Source of the DNA: Mycolicibacterium chlorophenolicum | Lineage (GTDB): Bacteria; Actinomycetota; Actinomycetes; Mycobacteriales; Mycobacteriaceae | Reading direction: 5' to 3' | Length of the DNA: 64,000 bases | NCBI RefSeq assembly: GCF_001044235.1 | Contig: NZ_JYNL01000010.1 | Coordinates: 120,900-184,899, forward strand | Shown here: piece by piece, positions 1-9,549 of the stretch | Numbering within the stretch: position 1 is the first letter of the stretch | How the letters are laid out: every line of letters begins with the position of its first letter | Program-made: the position numbers and the translations under genes | Notes under the pieces: generated by a model | Seen by the model: the letters and a program-made list of their open reading frames with translations, nothing else | Databases searched by the model: none | What the model was told of the DNA's origin: nothing

Positions 1-128
1 CGAACATCGTCGCCCAGGGTGACGGCAGCTCGATCACCTGCCGGATCCTCGTCGACGACGAGCTCAAGGACGAGCGTACGACCGACGGGCTCAATGCCCA
101 GACCTTCTGCTTCGTGAAGTCGGCATGA
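1..128 (+). CDS. MmpS family membrane protein, C-terminal end (partial)
   Basis: Only the last 41 residues are inside the window, in the frame that ends with TGA at 126-128. The tail ([15 protein letters not shown] ... [11 protein letters not shown]) has the two cysteines and the extracytoplasmic beta-domain ending usual in MmpS accessory proteins. MmpS proteins are small single-pass proteins that work with an MmpL transporter in export across the mycobacterial envelope. Its stop overlaps the start of the downstream mmpL (ATGA at 125-128), so the two are translationally coupled. The family call rests on the C-terminal fragment plus the neighbour. Confidence 0.8.
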   Translation, partial: NIVAQGDGSSITCRILVDDELKDERTTDGLNAQTFCFVKSA

Positions 129-3025
129 GCGCGCCGGTCCGAGACGCTGCCCCTGACGCTCCCCCGCCCCCTCGCCCGCCCCGGCCGATCATCCCCCGGC
201 TGATCCGCACGCTGGCCTTGCCGATCGTGCTGGGCTGGATCGCGGTGATCGTCATCCTCAACACGGTGGTCCCGCAGTTGGAGACCGTGGGCCAGATGCG
301 CGCGGTGTCGATGAGCCCGGACGACGCGCCGTCGCTGATCTCGATGAAGAAGGTCGGTGAGGCCTTCAAGGAGGGTGACTCCGACAGCTCGGTGATGATC
401 GTCTTCGAGGGCGACAAACCCCTCGGCGACGACGCGCACGCCTGGTACGACCAGCTGGTCAAGAAACTCGAGACCGACGACACCCATGTGCAGTCGGTGC
501 AGGACTTCTGGAGCGATCCGCTCACCGCCGCCGGCTCCACCAGCAACGACGGCAAGGCCGCCTACGTCCAGGTGAAGCTCGCCGGCAACCAGGGCGAGAC
601 GCTGGCCAACGAGTCGGTGGAGGCCGTCCAGAAGATCGTCGAGAGCGTGCCGCCGCCGCCCGGCGTGAAGGCGTTCGTCACCGGTCCGGCCGCGCTGGCC
701 GCCGACCAGCACATCGCCAGCGACCGCAGCATGACGCTCATCGAGGCGGCGACGTTCACGGTCATCATCATCATGCTGCTGCTGGTCTACCGCTCGATCG
801 TCACGGTGTTGATCACGCTGGTCATGGTGGTGCTGTCGCTGGCCACCGCGCGCGGAATGGTCGCGTTCCTGGGCTACCACGAGATCATCGGGCTCTCGAC
901 GTTCGCCACGAACCTGCTGGTGACGTTGGCCATCGCCGCGGCGACCGACTACGCGATCTTCCTGATCGGCCGCTATCAAGAGGCGCGCAGTCTCGGTGAG
1001 GACAAAGAGTCCGCGTTCTACACGATGTTCCACGGCACCGCGCACGTCGTGCTGGGTTCGGGTCTGACGATCGCGGGTGCGACGTTCTGCCTGAGCTTCA
1101 CCCGGCTGCCGTACTTCCAGACCCTCGGTGTGCCGCTGGCGATCGGCATGGTCGTGGTGGTACTCGCCGGCGTGGTGCTGATGGTGGCGATCATCTCGCT
1201 GGCCACCCGCTTCGGACTGCTGGAACCCAAGCGCGCGATGCGAATTCGCGGGTGGCGCAAGATCGGCGCCGCGATCGTCCGCTGGCCCGGGCCGATCCTG
1301 GTGGGCACCATCGCGCTGTCGCTGGTCGGCCTGCTGACGCTGCCCGGCTACCAGACCAACTACAACGACCGGAACTACCTGCCGGCCGACCTGCCGGCCA
1401 ACGAGGGTTACGCCGTCGCCGACCGGCACTTCTCGCAGGCCCGGATGAACCCGGAACTGCTGATGGTCGAGAGCGACCACGACATGCGCAACTCGGCGGA
1501 CTTCCTGGTGATCGACAAGATCGCCAAGGCCCTGTTCCGGGTCGAGGGCATCGCGCGCGTGCAGGCCATCACCCGTCCCGACGGCAAGCCGATCAAGCAC
1601 ACGTCGATCCCGTTCCAGATGAGCATGCAGGGCACCACCCAGCGGCTCAACGAGAAGTACATGCAGGACCGGATGGCCGACATGCTGGTGCAGGCCGGTG
1701 AGATGGACAAGACCATCGCCACGATGGAGAAGATGGCCGGCCTGACCAAGCAGATGTCGGAGATCACCCACGCGATGGTGACGAAGATGGACGCGATGGT
1801 CGTCGACATCGAGGCGCTGCGGGACAGCATCGCCAACTTCGACGACTTCTTCCGGCCGATCCGCAACTACTTCTACTGGGAACCGCACTGCTACGACATC
1901 CCGGTCTGCTGGGCGATCCGGTCGGTGTTCGACACCCTCGACGGCATCAACGTGATGACCGACGACTTCAAGCAGATCATCCCGGAGATGAAACGCCTCG
2001 ACAGCCTGATGCCGCAGATGGTCGCGCTCATGCCCGAGATGATCTCCACGATGAAGACCATGAAGACGATGATGCTGACGATGTATCAGACTCAGAAGGG
2101 TCAGCAGGACCAGATGGCGGCCATGCAGGAGGACTCGGACGCCATGGGGGACGCGTTCGACAACTCCATGAACGACGATTCGTTCTATCTGCCGCCAGAG
2201 ATCTTCGACAACAAGGACTTTCAGCGCGGGCTGGAGCAGTTCCTGTCCCCCGACGGCAAGTCAGTGCGGTTCATCATCGCCCACGAGGGCGACCCGCTGA
2301 CCGCCGACGGCATCGCCCGCATCGACAAGATCAAGAACGCGGCCAAGGAGGCGATCAAGGGCACCCCGCTGGAGGGCGCGAAGATCTACCTCGGCGGCAC
2401 CGCGGCCACGTATGCCGACATGCAGGAAGGCAACAACTACGACCTGCTGATCGCCGGTATCGCCGCGCTGGGGCTGATCTTCATCATCATGCTGATCCTG
2501 ACCCGGGCCGTCGTGGCCTCGGCCGTCATCGTGGGCACGGTGGTGATGTCGCTGGGCGCGTCGTTCGGCCTGTCGGTGCTGTTCTGGCAGCACATCCTGG
2601 GCCAGCCGCTGCACTGGATGGTGCTCGCGATGGCGGTGATCATCCTGCTGGCGGTCGGCGCGGACTACAACCTGCTGCTGGTGTCGCGCCTCAAGGAGGA
2701 GATCCACGCCGGCATCGGCACCGGCATCATCCGCGCGATGGGCGGCAGCGGTTCGGTCGTCACGGCCGCGGGTCTGGTGTTCGCGCTTACGATGATGTCG
2801 ATGGCGGTCAGCGAGCTGACCGTGATCGGGCAGGTCGGTACGACGATCGGTCTGGGTCTGCTGTTCGACACGCTCGTGATCCGCGCGTTCATGACACCGT
2901 CGATCGCCGCGCTGATGGGCCCGTGGTTCTGGTGGCCGCAGCGGGTGCGCAGGCGGCCCGTTCCGGAGCCGTGGCCGCGGCCCGGTGGTCTACAGTCCGA
3001 TCCGGCAGAGGGAGTGAGAGCATGA
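125..3025 (+). CDS. MmpL family RND transporter (MmpL4/MmpL5-like)
   Basis: A 966-residue RND-type exporter, the size expected for MmpL4/5. It has an N-terminal membrane segment near residues 35-55, a periplasmic domain, a five-helix block near 210-365, a second periplasmic domain and a second helix block near 780-940. Both proton-relay Asp-Tyr pairs are visible: TDY at 274-276 and ADY at 846-848. Residues about 510-680 form a Met-rich, heptad-like segment between the helix blocks, the coiled-coil insertion typical of the siderophore-exporting MmpL4/5 subgroup rather than lipid MmpL proteins. ATGA overlaps link it to the MmpS gene upstream and a DUF732 gene downstream. The substrate cannot be told from sequence; siderophore or drug export is the family-based guess. 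Confidence 0.93.
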   Translation: MSAPVRDAAPDAPPPPRPPRPIIPRLIRTLALPIVLGWIAVIVILNTVVPQLETVGQMRAVSMSPDDAPSLISMKKVGEAFKEGDSDSSVMIVFEGDKPLGDDAHAWYDQLVKKLETDDTHVQSVQDFWSDPLTAAGSTSNDGKAAYVQVKLAGNQGETLANESVEAVQKIVESVPPPPGVKAFVTGPAALAADQHIASDRSMTLIEAATFTVIIIMLLLVYRSIVTVLITLVMVVLSLATARGMVAFLGYHEIIGLSTFATNLLVTLAIAAATDYAIFLIGRYQEARSLGEDKESAFYTMFHGTAHVVLGSGLTIAGATFCLSFTRLPYFQTLGVPLAIGMVVVVLAGVVLMVAIISLATRFGLLEPKRAMRIRGWRKIGAAIVRWPGPILVGTIALSLVGLLTLPGYQTNYNDRNYLPADLPANEGYAVADRHFSQARMNPELLMVESDHDMRNSADFLVIDKIAKALFRVEGIARVQAITRPDGKPIKHTSIPFQMSMQGTTQRLNEKYMQDRMADMLVQAGEMDKTIATMEKMAGLTKQMSEITHAMVTKMDAMVVDIEALRDSIANFDDFFRPIRNYFYWEPHCYDIPVCWAIRSVFDTLDGINVMTDDFKQIIPEMKRLDSLMPQMVALMPEMISTMKTMKTMMLTMYQTQKGQQDQMAAMQEDSDAMGDAFDNSMNDDSFYLPPEIFDNKDFQRGLEQFLSPDGKSVRFIIAHEGDPLTADGIARIDKIKNAAKEAIKGTPLEGAKIYLGGTAATYADMQEGNNYDLLIAGIAALGLIFIIMLILTRAVVASAVIVGTVVMSLGASFGLSVLFWQHILGQPLHWMVLAMAVIILLAVGADYNLLLVSRLKEEIHAGIGTGIIRAMGGSGSVVTAAGLVFALTMMSMAVSELTVIGQVGTTIGLGLLFDTLVIRAFMTPSIAALMGPWFWWPQRVRRRPVPEPWPRPGGLQSDPAEGVRA

Positions 3026-3369
3026 AGCGGATTCTGATGGGGATCGCCGCGGCGGCCATGACGGTGGGTGCGCTGGGCACCGCCGCACCCGCGGTGGCCG
3101 ACCCGGACACCGATTTCGCCAACGAGCTGCACGTCTACGGGATCTACGGCCAGAAGGACTACAACGCCTGGATCGGCAAGATCATGTGCAAGCGGGTGTA
3201 CACCGGGGTGGACCCCGATGTGTTCGCCACCGCGAACTTCGTGCACAACCAGTTGCAGAAGGGCACCACGACCGACCAGGCGTACCAGTTCGTCGCCGCC
3301 GGTCTGCGCACCTACTGCCCCGAGAAGCTGCCGATCCTCGAGGCGGCGGCCAACCGCCCGGCCGGCTGA
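3022..3369 (+). CDS. DUF732 secreted protein
   Basis: A 115-residue protein with a Sec signal peptide ([13 protein letters not shown] ... APAVADPD, cleavage expected after AVA). The mature part contains the DUF732 pattern: a helical domain with two cysteines (the C in IMCKRV and the C in RTYCPEK) likely to form a disulfide. The start ATG at 3022 overlaps the mmpL stop (ATGA), and GGGAGTGAGAG precedes it as a ribosome-binding site; longer in-frame readings run into mmpL and are rejected. DUF732 function is unknown. Coupling to mmpS-mmpL suggests that it acts with the exporter outside the membrane. Confidence 0.88.
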   Translation: MKRILMGIAAAAMTVGALGTAAPAVADPDTDFANELHVYGIYGQKDYNAWIGKIMCKRVYTGVDPDVFATANFVHNQLQKGTTTDQAYQFVAAGLRTYCPEKLPILEAAANRPAG

Positions 3370-3371
3370 CC

Positions 3372-4022
3372 GTGCCGTCCGCCACCCGCAGGCGGTTCAA
3401 CGAGGCGGTCACCGGCTTCTGGAGCCTCGCGGCTCCGGTCTACGACACCGCGGTCGTCCAGCGCTGGGTGTACCGCCCGGCCCAGGACGAGGTGATCGCC
3501 GCACTCACCGCGCACGGGTCTCGGCGCGTCGCCGATATCGGTTGCGGCACAGGCATTCTCGCTGACCGCATCGCCCGCGAGGTGCACCCCGAAGCGGTGT
3601 ACGGGGTCGACCTGTCCGAGGGGATGCTGGCGCAGGCCGCGCAGCGGTCGACGGCGGTGTCGTGGCTGACCTCGCCGGCCGAGGCGCTGCCGTTCGACGA
3701 CGGCAGCCTCGACGCGGTGGTCAGCACGTCGGCGTTCCACTGGTTCAACCAGCCAGCGGCGCTGCGCGAGTTCCACCGCGTGCTGGCGCCCGGGGGCATC
3801 GCCGCGGTGGCGACGCTGAGCCCGCGCCGGTATGTGCCCGAGCAGATGCTGGCGGCAGTGCGGTTGCCGGCCTACGACGCCCCGTCCCCGGCGACGATGC
3901 GCGCGATGTTCACCGCCGCCGGCTTCACCGTGGAGGATCAGCACCGGGTGCGGCGTCCGCTGTGGACGCAGGTGCTGTCCGACCTCATCACGATCGGCGT
4001 GAAACCCACCCCCACAGCCTGA
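3372..4022 (+). CDS. Class I SAM-dependent methyltransferase
   Basis: A 216-residue methyltransferase of the UbiE/methyltransferase-11 type. Motif I is ADIGCGTG (residues about 54-61), an acidic residue ends strand 2 (YGVDLSEGM), and the post-motif region EALPFDDGSLDAVVS followed by FHRVLAPGG is standard for this fold. GTG at 3372 is taken as start because it lies 2 bp after the DUF732 stop; the open frame extends upstream but there it overlaps the DUF732 gene. It is co-directional with the mmpS-mmpL-DUF732 unit and probably co-transcribed. The substrate is unknown. Confidence 0.88.
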   Translation: MPSATRRRFNEAVTGFWSLAAPVYDTAVVQRWVYRPAQDEVIAALTAHGSRRVADIGCGTGILADRIAREVHPEAVYGVDLSEGMLAQAAQRSTAVSWLTSPAEALPFDDGSLDAVVSTSAFHWFNQPAALREFHRVLAPGGIAAVATLSPRRYVPEQMLAAVRLPAYDAPSPATMRAMFTAAGFTVEDQHRVRRPLWTQVLSDLITIGVKPTPTA

Positions 4023-4029
4023 TTCGTCG

Positions 4030-4305
4030 TCAACCGTAGAGCGACTGGAGTACAGCCCCTCCGTCTGCGTCGTCGACGAGAGGGGTGGCTTCGATGTCCA
4101 TGAATTCGTACCACTGCGCCATCCAATGGAAGATGGCTTTCGGGTCATCGCTTTCTGCGATGGCGAAGCCCTTGCCATCACAGCCATGCCAGCGACCGAT
4201 CAATTGAGCGCCGGCGGGAGGAGAGCCGCCGGTCTCGAGAAATCTCTTGACTGCTGCCCGATAGGCGTCGCCGTGCGGCAGTGTCCATGACATCAAGAAC
4301 TTCAT
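4030..4305 (-). CDS. DUF3303-like small protein
   Basis: A 91-residue protein (MKFLMSWTLPHGDAYRAAV...) resembling DUF3303 family members: small soluble alpha/beta-barrel-like proteins with the pattern WxxxHGxGF, seen here as RWHGCDGKGFAIAESDD, and a following hydrophobic helix. No enzyme motif is apparent and the function is unknown. It lies alone on the minus strand, convergent with the methyltransferase, with 7 bp between the stop codons. Confidence 0.75.
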   Translation of the reverse strand: MKFLMSWTLPHGDAYRAAVKRFLETGGSPPAGAQLIGRWHGCDGKGFAIAESDDPKAIFHWMAQWYEFMDIEATPLVDDADGGAVLQSLYG

Positions 4306-4530
4306 GATCGACTCCTTCAGTATGTTGCTGATGACCTCCGTTGACCCGAAACGTGTTCGACGTTATTGATCATGAATCTCCGAGAGTAGGGCCCAAGGTC
4401 CCGCCTGGCCGCCGACGCCGCGCCCCGTCGACGATGCACGCGATCTCAGATTCATCCCCAAAGCCGGATCCATCCCCAGGCGTGGGCTCGGCGCGGGCGA
4501 TCTGTCGGTCCGCTCGGTGAGGGTGGAGTC

Positions 4531-5808
4531 ATGTCCCCCACCGCCCGTGTCGCTTCGCCCTCGGAGCGCATCGACTCGCTGTTCGAGGAGTTGGCGGAGC
4601 TGACCGGGCAGCGCAATGCGATCGACGGGCGGATCGTGGAGATCGTGGCGGAGATCGAGCGCGACGAGTTGCGCGGCATCACCGGAGCCAGGTCGGCGGC
4701 GCATCTGGTGGCATGGAAGACCGGGGTGTCCCCGTCGCGGGCGGAAACCATTGCCGCGGTGGCGAATCGGCTCGACGAGTTCCCGCAGTGTGTGGCCGGG
4801 TTGCGGGAAGGCCGGCTGTCGCTGGATCAGGTCGGCGTCATCGCCCAGCGGGCGGCCGACGGCTCGGACGAGCACTACGCGCAGTTGGCCGCCAGCGCCA
4901 CGGTGGCGCAGTTGCGCACCGCGCTCAACCTGGCACCGAAACCCAAGCCGGAACCTGAGCCCGCGCCGGACCCGGAGCCCGACGATGAGTCGGAGCCCAA
5001 GCCCGCAGCGGCTCCTGGCCCGGAACCCTCGATCACGACGACCTCCGACGAGCAGTACACCCACTGGCACATCCGGCTCCCCCACGTCGAGGCTGCGGCG
5101 TTCGAGGCGGCGCTGCAGTCGCACCGGGACGCACTGTTCGCCGACTGGAAACAGCAGGCGGGCAACACCTCTGCGCCGATGCCCAGCACCGCGGACGCCT
5201 TTCTACGGTTGGTGCACGCGGGGTGGGACGCCGAGGCCACCGCCCGCCCGCACGGGCAGCGCACCACCGTCGTCGTGCACGTCGACGTCAAAGATCGGGT
5301 CGCGTCGCTGCACCTGGGCCCGCTGCTCACCGACGCGGACCGGCGCTACCTGACCTGTGACGCGACGTGCGAGGTGTGGTTCGAGCGCGACGGCCGCACC
5401 ATCGGAGCGGGCCGATCCACCCGCACCGTCAACCGACGGCTGCGTCGGGCTCTTGAGCATCGAGATCGGACCTGCGTGGTGCCCGGCTGTGGGGCCACCC
5501 GCGGCCTGCACGCCCATCATCTGAAGCACTGGGAGGACGGCGGCCTGACCGAACTGGCCAACCTCGCCCTGGTCTGCCCGTATCACCACCGAGCCCACCA
5601 CCGCGGGCTCATCACGATCAGTGGGCCCGCCGACCACCTCGTCGTCACCGACCACGCCGGCCGACCCATGACGTCGGCATCCCTGGCCCGGCCGCCGACC
5701 CAACCCCCACCCGACGTCCCTCCGTGCTCCGGGCCCACCGGGGAACGCGCCCAGTGGTGGTGGTACCAACCGTTCGAACCCAAGCCACCGCCCGCCCGCG
5801 GAGGGTGA
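4531..5808 (+). CDS. 13E12-type DUF222 / HNH endonuclease domain protein
   Basis: A 425-residue protein of the mycobacterial 13E12 repeat family. The N-terminal about 190 residues are the helical DUF222 domain (IDSLFEELAELTGQRNAID..., SRAETIAAVANRL). A Pro/Glu-rich linker near 135-165 separates it from the C-terminal HNH nuclease domain near 300-370, where CVVPGCGATRGLHAHHLKHW and CPYHHRAHHRGLI supply the metal and catalytic residues. These genes are multicopy in mycobacteria; in M. tuberculosis they serve as the phiRv1 attachment site. I see no phage inserted here and the frame is intact. The biological role is unknown. Confidence 0.9.
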   Translation: MSPTARVASPSERIDSLFEELAELTGQRNAIDGRIVEIVAEIERDELRGITGARSAAHLVAWKTGVSPSRAETIAAVANRLDEFPQCVAGLREGRLSLDQVGVIAQRAADGSDEHYAQLAASATVAQLRTALNLAPKPKPEPEPAPDPEPDDESEPKPAAAPGPEPSITTTSDEQYTHWHIRLPHVEAAAFEAALQSHRDALFADWKQQAGNTSAPMPSTADAFLRLVHAGWDAEATARPHGQRTTVVVHVDVKDRVASLHLGPLLTDADRRYLTCDATCEVWFERDGRTIGAGRSTRTVNRRLRRALEHRDRTCVVPGCGATRGLHAHHLKHWEDGGLTELANLALVCPYHHRAHHRGLITISGPADHLVVTDHAGRPMTSASLARPPTQPPPDVPPCSGPTGERAQWWWYQPFEPKPPPARGG

Positions 5809-5818
5809 AAGGCGAAGG

Positions 5819-7006
5819 CTAGAGGCCGAATTGGTCGTCGACGATGCCCAGCCAGACCTGGGCCGCGTCGATCGCCACCTTCTCGCTGATGAAGGCATGC
5901 TGGGTGCCGGTGTAGATGTCGCGGAACGCGCGCTCGAGCCGGCTGCCCTCGCGGATCGACGTCGTACCCGCCGCCAGATGCGCCCATTCGGCGCACGTGC
6001 GGGCGGTGTCGGTGGCGAACACCGCCGCGACCCGCATGTCGGCCCGCATCGTCGGGGTCAGGTCGTCGCCGGCGGCGACGGCGGCCTCCGCCGAGCCGAA
6101 GGCGTCGAGCACCAGCAGCCGTGCCGCCCGCCATCCCGCGACATGGTGAGCGAGGCCCTTCTGGAAGGTGGGCCGGGAGGCCAGCGAGGCCATGTCGCTC
6201 ATCCGGAACTTGGTGGCCGCGAGCTCGGCGACGTCGTCGAGCATGCTCTTGGCCACCCCGAGCGCCCACGCGGCATGACCCGCCGCGGTCACCGGCATCA
6301 TGCCCATCCGGGTCGCGGGCGAGCTCCCCCGCCGCGGTTCACGGGTGAACAGCGCGAACGTGCGCCGGTGCGGGACGAACACGTCATGGATCGCATAGTC
6401 GTAGGAGCCGGTGCCCCTGAGGCCCTGCACGTGCCAGCCGTCGAGGAACTCGACCTCGGCGCGGGGCACGATCGCGACCTGCATGTCGGGCACCCCCTCG
6501 CTGACCCACTGCATCTCCCCGTCGACCATCGGCAGGAATCCCGCCGCGACGTACTCGGCGTGCCCGGTGCCCGACCCGAAGCTCCACGATCCGGTGAGCC
6601 GGTAGCCGCCCTCGACGGCGACGCCCTGCCCGTTGGGGAAGAACTGTCCGCCCATCGTGACGTGGTTGTCGTGCGCGGTGAAGACCTCGTCGAAGCCGTC
6701 GTCGGGCAAGTAGGTGGCGGCCGCGAACGAGGACGGCATGTTGGCGATCCCGATCCAGCCGAAAGAACCGTCTTGCCAAGCCATTTCGATCCAGGTGTCG
6801 ATCATCTCGGCGAAGGACGGTTCCGTGCCGCCCGCCGGAGCGGGGTTGAAGGACGACATCAGGCCCGTCGACCACATCGCGTCGACGATGCCGGGGGCCA
6901 GCGTGCGAAGAGCCTCGGACTCGGCGGCGTGCGCGCGCACCACGTCGCGCATGTCGCGGGCCAGTCCGACCACCTGATCACGAGCCATCTGCGGGACCGC
7001 TGTCAC
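5819..7006 (-). CDS. Acyl-CoA dehydrogenase-like flavoprotein (HsaA/hydroxylase type)
   Basis: A 395-residue protein with the acyl-CoA dehydrogenase fold: an N-terminal helical region, a middle beta domain (TGSWSFGSGTGHAEYVAAG) and a C-terminal helical domain (KFRMSDMASLASRP..., RDIYTGTQHAFISEK). The FGSG-type middle motif and the C-terminal pattern favour the flavin-dependent monooxygenase branch (HsaA-like) over classical beta-oxidation enzymes. No reductase or ring-degradation gene lies beside it, so the substrate is open. The start is GTG at 7006; ATG at 6988 is an alternative. Confidence 0.8.
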   Translation of the reverse strand: MTAVPQMARDQVVGLARDMRDVVRAHAAESEALRTLAPGIVDAMWSTGLMSSFNPAPAGGTEPSFAEMIDTWIEMAWQDGSFGWIGIANMPSSFAAATYLPDDGFDEVFTAHDNHVTMGGQFFPNGQGVAVEGGYRLTGSWSFGSGTGHAEYVAAGFLPMVDGEMQWVSEGVPDMQVAIVPRAEVEFLDGWHVQGLRGTGSYDYAIHDVFVPHRRTFALFTREPRRGSSPATRMGMMPVTAAGHAAWALGVAKSMLDDVAELAATKFRMSDMASLASRPTFQKGLAHHVAGWRAARLLVLDAFGSAEAAVAAGDDLTPTMRADMRVAAVFATDTARTCAEWAHLAAGTTSIREGSRLERAFRDIYTGTQHAFISEKVAIDAAQVWLGIVDDQFGL

Positions 7007-7024
7007 GGCCTCGACGGTAGCGGG

Positions 7025-8011
7025 TCAGGGCAGCGCAGTGAACAGATTCACCGGAACTGTCATCTGGGTGTCGGGCAGCTGCGGCGTCTCGGCGTCCGGG
7101 CCGGGCAGCGGCGCGACCACCGGCTCCGCGCCGGGGAGGTGCTGCTGGTCGCTGGCCGGCAGGTGCGGCTCGGGGGCGCCCGCAGGAACAGGCGCGACTT
7201 CGGGAACGGGAGCAGTCTCGGGACCGGGCGCGGCCTCTGGAACGGTCACGGCCTCAGGTGCCGGCACCGCCTCCGGCGCCGGTGCGGCCGCCGGGATCGC
7301 CTCGGGAATCGGGGCGGAGACCGGGGCGGCCTTGACCGGCGCGGCGTACTGCACGTATCCGGTCGCAGGCTCGCTGGATTCGGTGACGACCTTGCGCTGC
7401 TGCTTCGTCGTGCCGTCGGCCGGCGCGGTGACGCTCACCCAGCCGGGGTCGGCGCCGGCGGGCGGGACGACCGCACTGGCAGCCGGCTCGACCTGCGGTA
7501 CCGAACCCGCGGTCAGGAACACCGCACCCACCGCGGCGGCCGCGGCCACCCCGAGTGCGGCCGCCAGCACGCGGGCGGGCCGGCGCGGGCGCCGGGCGGG
7601 GGTCTGCCGCGGCAGCGGGACGGTGAGCGCCTCGGCCGGATCCACCTCGGCCAGCGCCGCGCCGTAGGCGAGGGCCACCAGCGGGGGCATGTCGCACTGC
7701 CCGGGGTCGACGAGCACGCGGGTCGCGCACGTCAGCGGGACCGCCTCGGCGTCGATGCCGAGCGAGCCCAGATGTGACAGCAGCCGCTGGCCGTGTGCCT
7801 GGGCGTCGGGGGTCCAGACCAGGCGCACCCGCTCGACGTCGAGCCCGCAGGCCCGGGCCAGGGCATGTGCGCCGCGTGCGGCGGCCGCCGCGGTGGCGGG
7901 GTCGGCGTCCCACTCGACCGCGTCGTGATCGGCGACGGTGCGCGCTGCCTCGTCCACCAGCGCCCAGACCACCTCGGTCGCGGTCAACGACAACCCCAGC
8001 ACTGCGCCCAC
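7025..8011 (-). CDS. DUF7159-like membrane-anchored protein with Pro/Ala-rich tail
   Basis: A 328-residue protein. About 145 N-terminal residues begin VGAVLGLSLTATEVVWALVD, a beta-hairpin-like start resembling an actin/RNase-H-like fold. One membrane helix (ARVLAAALGVAAAAAVGAVF, near 160-180) follows, then a long Pro/Ala/Glu-rich extracytoplasmic tail. GTG at 8011 is chosen because GAAGGAG sits 5 bp upstream; the open frame continues to 8092 but lacks a comparable site. A clear paralogue lies at 19711-20763. DUF7159 is my recollection of the family name; the function is unknown. It is divergent from the M15-like gene at 8242. Confidence 0.72.
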   Translation of the reverse strand: MGAVLGLSLTATEVVWALVDEAARTVADHDAVEWDADPATAAAAARGAHALARACGLDVERVRLVWTPDAQAHGQRLLSHLGSLGIDAEAVPLTCATRVLVDPGQCDMPPLVALAYGAALAEVDPAEALTVPLPRQTPARRPRRPARVLAAALGVAAAAAVGAVFLTAGSVPQVEPAASAVVPPAGADPGWVSVTAPADGTTKQQRKVVTESSEPATGYVQYAAPVKAAPVSAPIPEAIPAAAPAPEAVPAPEAVTVPEAAPGPETAPVPEVAPVPAGAPEPHLPASDQQHLPGAEPVVAPLPGPDAETPQLPDTQMTVPVNLFTALP

Positions 8012-8241
8012 GGCATCTCCTTCGGTCGAAGCCGGTGTCTGTGATTCATCGGGCGAGCTGTGACCACTGTTACAGCGGTTGCAGCTGCTCACCGCCGGGG
8101 AGCCTAGTGCTGCCGGCCGATTCCCGCCCGGCGAACGGGTCCGCTACTCCCCCGGCTGACCTGCCCAAACAGCGCCGACGGCGCCGCCGCCCGTCGCCAC
8201 GATTGCTGGGTTCGACAGAACTGCAGGTAAAGTGCCCGCCC

Positions 8242-8895
8242 GTGGGCAGACATCGCTTAGCCACGCCACGGCGCCGCAGATGGTCGGCGCCCGCGGCCGC
8301 GGTTGCGCTGCCGGCGCTCGCCCTGGTATCCGTCGGCGCGGATTCGCTGTCGGCGACCACCCATGACGCGCCGTCGGCGTGCTGCGCCGAGCTGATCGCC
8401 GAACCCCCTGCCGCCACGCAGTACCGCACCACCCCGGCCGACGACGGGTTGCTGCTGGCAGCCTCGCGCTCGATGCACCGTGACCTCGAGACCGCCCTGC
8501 CCCCGACGGTCGGCTCCGAGGCGGGGCTCCAGGTGAAGACGATCCTGGTGGCTCGCGCCGTGAGCGCGATCTTCCCGGAGATCCAGAGCATCGGCGGCGT
8601 CCGCCCCGACTATCTGCGATGGCATCCCGACGGTCTGGCGATCGACGTGATGATCCCCGATCACCGCAGCCCCGCCGGCATCGCGCTCGGTGACGCGGTG
8701 CTCGCGTTCGTGATGCGCAACGCCGACCGGCTGGGCGTCGCGCACGTGATCTGGCGCCAGACGATGTATCCCGCGCACGGCACCCCGCACCGGATGAGCG
8801 ACCTCGGCTCGGACACCGCGAACCACTACGACCACGTGCACATCGCGACCCTGGGCGGCGGCTATCCGGACGGCCACGGCCTGTACCTGGGCTGA
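8242..8895 (+). CDS. Secreted M15-like (ARB-07466-type C-terminal domain) protein
   Basis: A 217-residue protein with an Arg-rich N-terminus followed by a hydrophobic export or anchor segment. The C-terminal about 125 residues (from GLQVKTILVARAVS) carry WHPDGLAIDVMIPDH and HYDHVHIAT, an H-x3-G-x-A-x-D ... D-H-x-H arrangement like the Zn ligands of M15/VanY-type peptidases and related cell-wall hydrolase domains. It is paralogous to the product of 25234-25878. Peptidoglycan binding or cleavage is inferred, not shown. The start GTG at 8242 is the first plausible one before the signal segment. Its TGA abuts the stop of the converging lipoprotein gene. Confidence 0.78.
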   Translation: MGRHRLATPRRRRWSAPAAAVALPALALVSVGADSLSATTHDAPSACCAELIAEPPAATQYRTTPADDGLLLAASRSMHRDLETALPPTVGSEAGLQVKTILVARAVSAIFPEIQSIGGVRPDYLRWHPDGLAIDVMIPDHRSPAGIALGDAVLAFVMRNADRLGVAHVIWRQTMYPAHGTPHRMSDLGSDTANHYDHVHIATLGGGYPDGHGLYLG

Positions 8896-9549
8896 TCAGG
8901 CGGTCGTGTGGGCCAGCGCCTCGATGCGCCGGCGCGCCTGCTCGGCGAGCGCGGCGGTGTCGGGTCCGCCGCCGGCGCCGCACGCGGTGATCTCCACGGC
9001 GGCGTTGTAGGCAACGACGAATGTGTTGTCGCAGTTCCAGTCGGCGGCGCGCAGGCTCCACAGCACGCTGTCGCGCGGCGCCTGCGCCGCCGAGGGCGCC
9101 ACGTCGAACACGTAGGAGTGCCCGCTCATCGTCGTGACGGTCACCCGCGTGCCGCGGCAGGACCGGACCGTCTCGCCGACGGTCTTCAGCGCGGCGGCCG
9201 GGTCGAAGTCAGACCGGTACACCGCGGCCATCTCCTCGACGAACACGGCGCCGTCGTCGCTGGTCCAGTGGCCACCGGCGGTGGCCAACGGCCGGCCGGC
9301 GGTGATGAAGGGCGGATCGACCTCACGCGCCGGCCCTGCGCACTCCTCGGGTGTGGCGGTGGTGAACAGGTTGCCCTCCTCGCGCTTCACGGCGGGGCTC
9401 AGCAGATCCCCGACCTGCAGCACCGTGATCGGCGCGGCCAGCGCCGCCGGCTGGGGCCGCGCGTCGTCGATCTGACGCGTGCACCCGGCGGCGAGGGCGA
9501 TGGCGACCGTCGCGGCCGCCACCGGTGCCAGCCGGGCCACCGGGATCAC
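8896..9549 (-). CDS. Lipoprotein with PknH-like extracellular sensor domain
   Basis: A 217-residue predicted lipoprotein: the signal peptide ends in the lipobox LAAGC (Cys about residue 23). The mature part resembles the extracytoplasmic domain of the kinase PknH (PF14032-like): VGDLLSP near the start, EECAGPA, cysteines at SCRGTR and DWNCDN, and a closing TACG segment, so two disulfides are likely. GTG at 9549 overlaps the tex stop (GTGA), so it is the second gene of a tex operon. Its stop is directly adjacent to the converging gene's stop (TGATCA at 8893-8898). Ligand and role are unknown. Confidence 0.82.
   Translation of the reverse strand: MIPVARLAPVAAATVAIALAAGCTRQIDDARPQPAALAAPITVLQVGDLLSPAVKREEGNLFTTATPEECAGPAREVDPPFITAGRPLATAGGHWTSDDGAVFVEEMAAVYRSDFDPAAALKTVGETVRSCRGTRVTVTTMSGHSYVFDVAPSAAQAPRDSVLWSLRAADWNCDNTFVVAYNAAVEITACGAGGGPDTAALAEQARRRIEALAHTTA

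Noticed and set aside
4531..5808. phiRv1-type integration into the 13E12 gene
   Set aside because: The DUF222-HNH frame is uninterrupted and no serine integrase or phage gene is beside it.
7038..7340. Tandem DNA repeats in the DUF7159-like gene
   Set aside because: The regularity follows Pro/Ala/Glu-rich codons of the extracytoplasmic tail, with no fixed-period DNA repeat.
5831..7777. 648-aa plus-strand open frame
   Set aside because: It spans antisense to two real minus-strand genes and is Arg/Gly/His/Val-rich, the pattern of a shadow frame in high-GC DNA; no ribosome-binding site or domain.
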